A stretch of DNA of 64,000 nt from Dichetophora obliterata (taxonomy: Eukaryota > Arthropoda > Insecta > Diptera > Sciomyzidae), in the NCBI GenBank assembly GCA_963920525.1, contig OY986437.1, positions 197,813,511-197,877,510 of the forward strand. Reading direction: 5' to 3'. The notes under the pieces are model-generated. The model saw only the letters and a list, made by a program, of their open reading frames with translations. It searched no databases and was not told the origin of the DNA. Position 1 is the first letter of the stretch, and each line of letters starts with the position of its first letter. This document shows, piece after piece, positions 63,248 through 64,000 of the stretch. The position numbers were made by a program, and so were the translations under genes.

Positions 63248-63607
63248 TGCGTTTACACCAAACCCTCAAAACGTGTTTTGAGCATTTATCGCGTTTAAAA
63301 GCCAAAACACGACTTATTTTGAGTGTTTTACCATACAAAATTTAAAACACCTCACAGCGCGTTTCATTATAAAACACCATTAAAACACTGTTAAGGTCGA
63401 AACATATCATGGTAAAAATGAAAGGTGGCAGCACCTCAAGCCGTCAAAGCTTAATTTTTTCACGAAAATGAGCAAAACAAAAGCAAAAATGGAACAGTAA
63501 GAAAACATAAACGTCAAACTAATACGTGAAAAAGGCGGTGTAAACAGTCGTGTTTTGAGATAAAACACAATAGCCATAAAACGTGTTTAAGTTTTGGTGT
63601 AAACGTA
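63248..63607. mobile_element. TIR/MITE element
   Basis: GTGCGTTTACACCAAACCCT at the left and the inverse of TACGTTTACACCAAAACTTA at the right. AAACACG/CGTGTTT motifs repeat in both arms. Target duplication not clear. Confidence 0.65.
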
Positions 63608-64000
63608 TATAAGAAAATTTGACACAAATAAAATAGTTTAAAAGGGCTTACACATTAGCGAACTTATTCGTCGAACAAAATGGCGGGCTAACCTGTTGGA
63701 AAAAACTAGCGTTCAAATTGAACGAACATGTTCGTCGAGCATGCGATTTTTTCTTGTTTTTCGCCATCATTTATAGATATTAGGGCTATTCCCAGTTACG
63801 GGCAAATAGCTTTGCAAATGTATGCCCTACCAAATATTTGCCATCAACTGTGAGCACACTTTTTAGAACACTGTTGCAAACAAAACTCACAGCTGTTTTG
63901 GAGGAAAAAAAACAACACGAACAGTATTTGTGGTGTTTTTCATTATTATTTATCAAAGTGTATTATTTATCAAAGTGAGTTCCATTTCAGAGTCTGTTAA
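63608..64000. other. Window end, possible start of another element
   Basis: GGGCTTACACATTAGCGAAC followed by TTCGTCGA/TCGACGAA-containing sequence looks like another TIR element whose other end is not clear. No gene. Confidence 0.3.

Noticed and set aside
1..64000. CRISPR arrays, bacterial operons, phage-like modules or LTR retrotransposons
   Set aside because: No regularly spaced repeats, no Shine-Dalgarno-led gene clusters, and no long terminal repeats or protease/integrase frames were seen. The window is entirely insect-like.

Overview
The window is AT-rich eukaryotic DNA from a higher fly (cyclorrhaphan Diptera). The best match of its mobile-element content is to tephritid-like genomes, with DD41D 'rosa'-type mariners and a tRNA-headed SINE, but the species cannot be fixed from the sequence. 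The one clear host gene is the orthologue of Drosophila Psi (P-element somatic inhibitor, the insect KSRP/FUBP-type splicing regulator). It lies on the + strand, with eight coding exons from 190 to 35811, a predicted product of about 805 residues with four KH domains and two C-terminal DYSxQW motifs, and a probable 3'UTR intron.

Layout. Positions 1-741 hold the 5'UTR and exons 1-2. Intron 2 (742-13644) carries small MITEs, a Helitron-like element, a dead DD41D mariner, and a TIR transposon with a nearly intact transposase inserted inside an older TIR element. Exons 3-5 cluster at 13645-14618. Intron 5 (14619-34579, about 20 kb) is a stack of nested elements. A TIR/foldback element (21997-31761) was entered by a full-length I-like LINE with a 15-bp target duplication (itself hit by a MITE), by a minus-strand LINE fragment, and, inside the latter, by a short mariner with perfect TIRs. 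A 5'-truncated LINE ends only about 45 bp before exon 6. Exons 6-8 and the 3'UTR occupy 34580 to about 36775.

From about 36.8 kb to the end there is no recognisable complete host gene. The sequence is intergenic or intronic and holds LINE, DDE-transposase, PIF/Harbinger and hAT fragments, two further full SINE copies, a Tc1-like TIR element, and many foldback or MITE elements. Several of these are nested and have readable target duplications (TAA/TTA, TA, TTAA, or 8 bp). Two short exon-like pieces encode THAP-domain N-termini: 56503-56570 (+) with the expected cysteines, and 58746-58852 (-) without them.

I found no wholly new functional system. The most useful observations are the clean nesting history, a short mariner lacking the helix-turn-helix but keeping perfect TIRs and the DD41D core, a transposon with six same-orientation subterminal motifs and one frameshift, and many TWA-flanked MITEs next to a decayed Harbinger nuclease. 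All of this sits in and beside the gene best known for regulating P-element splicing.
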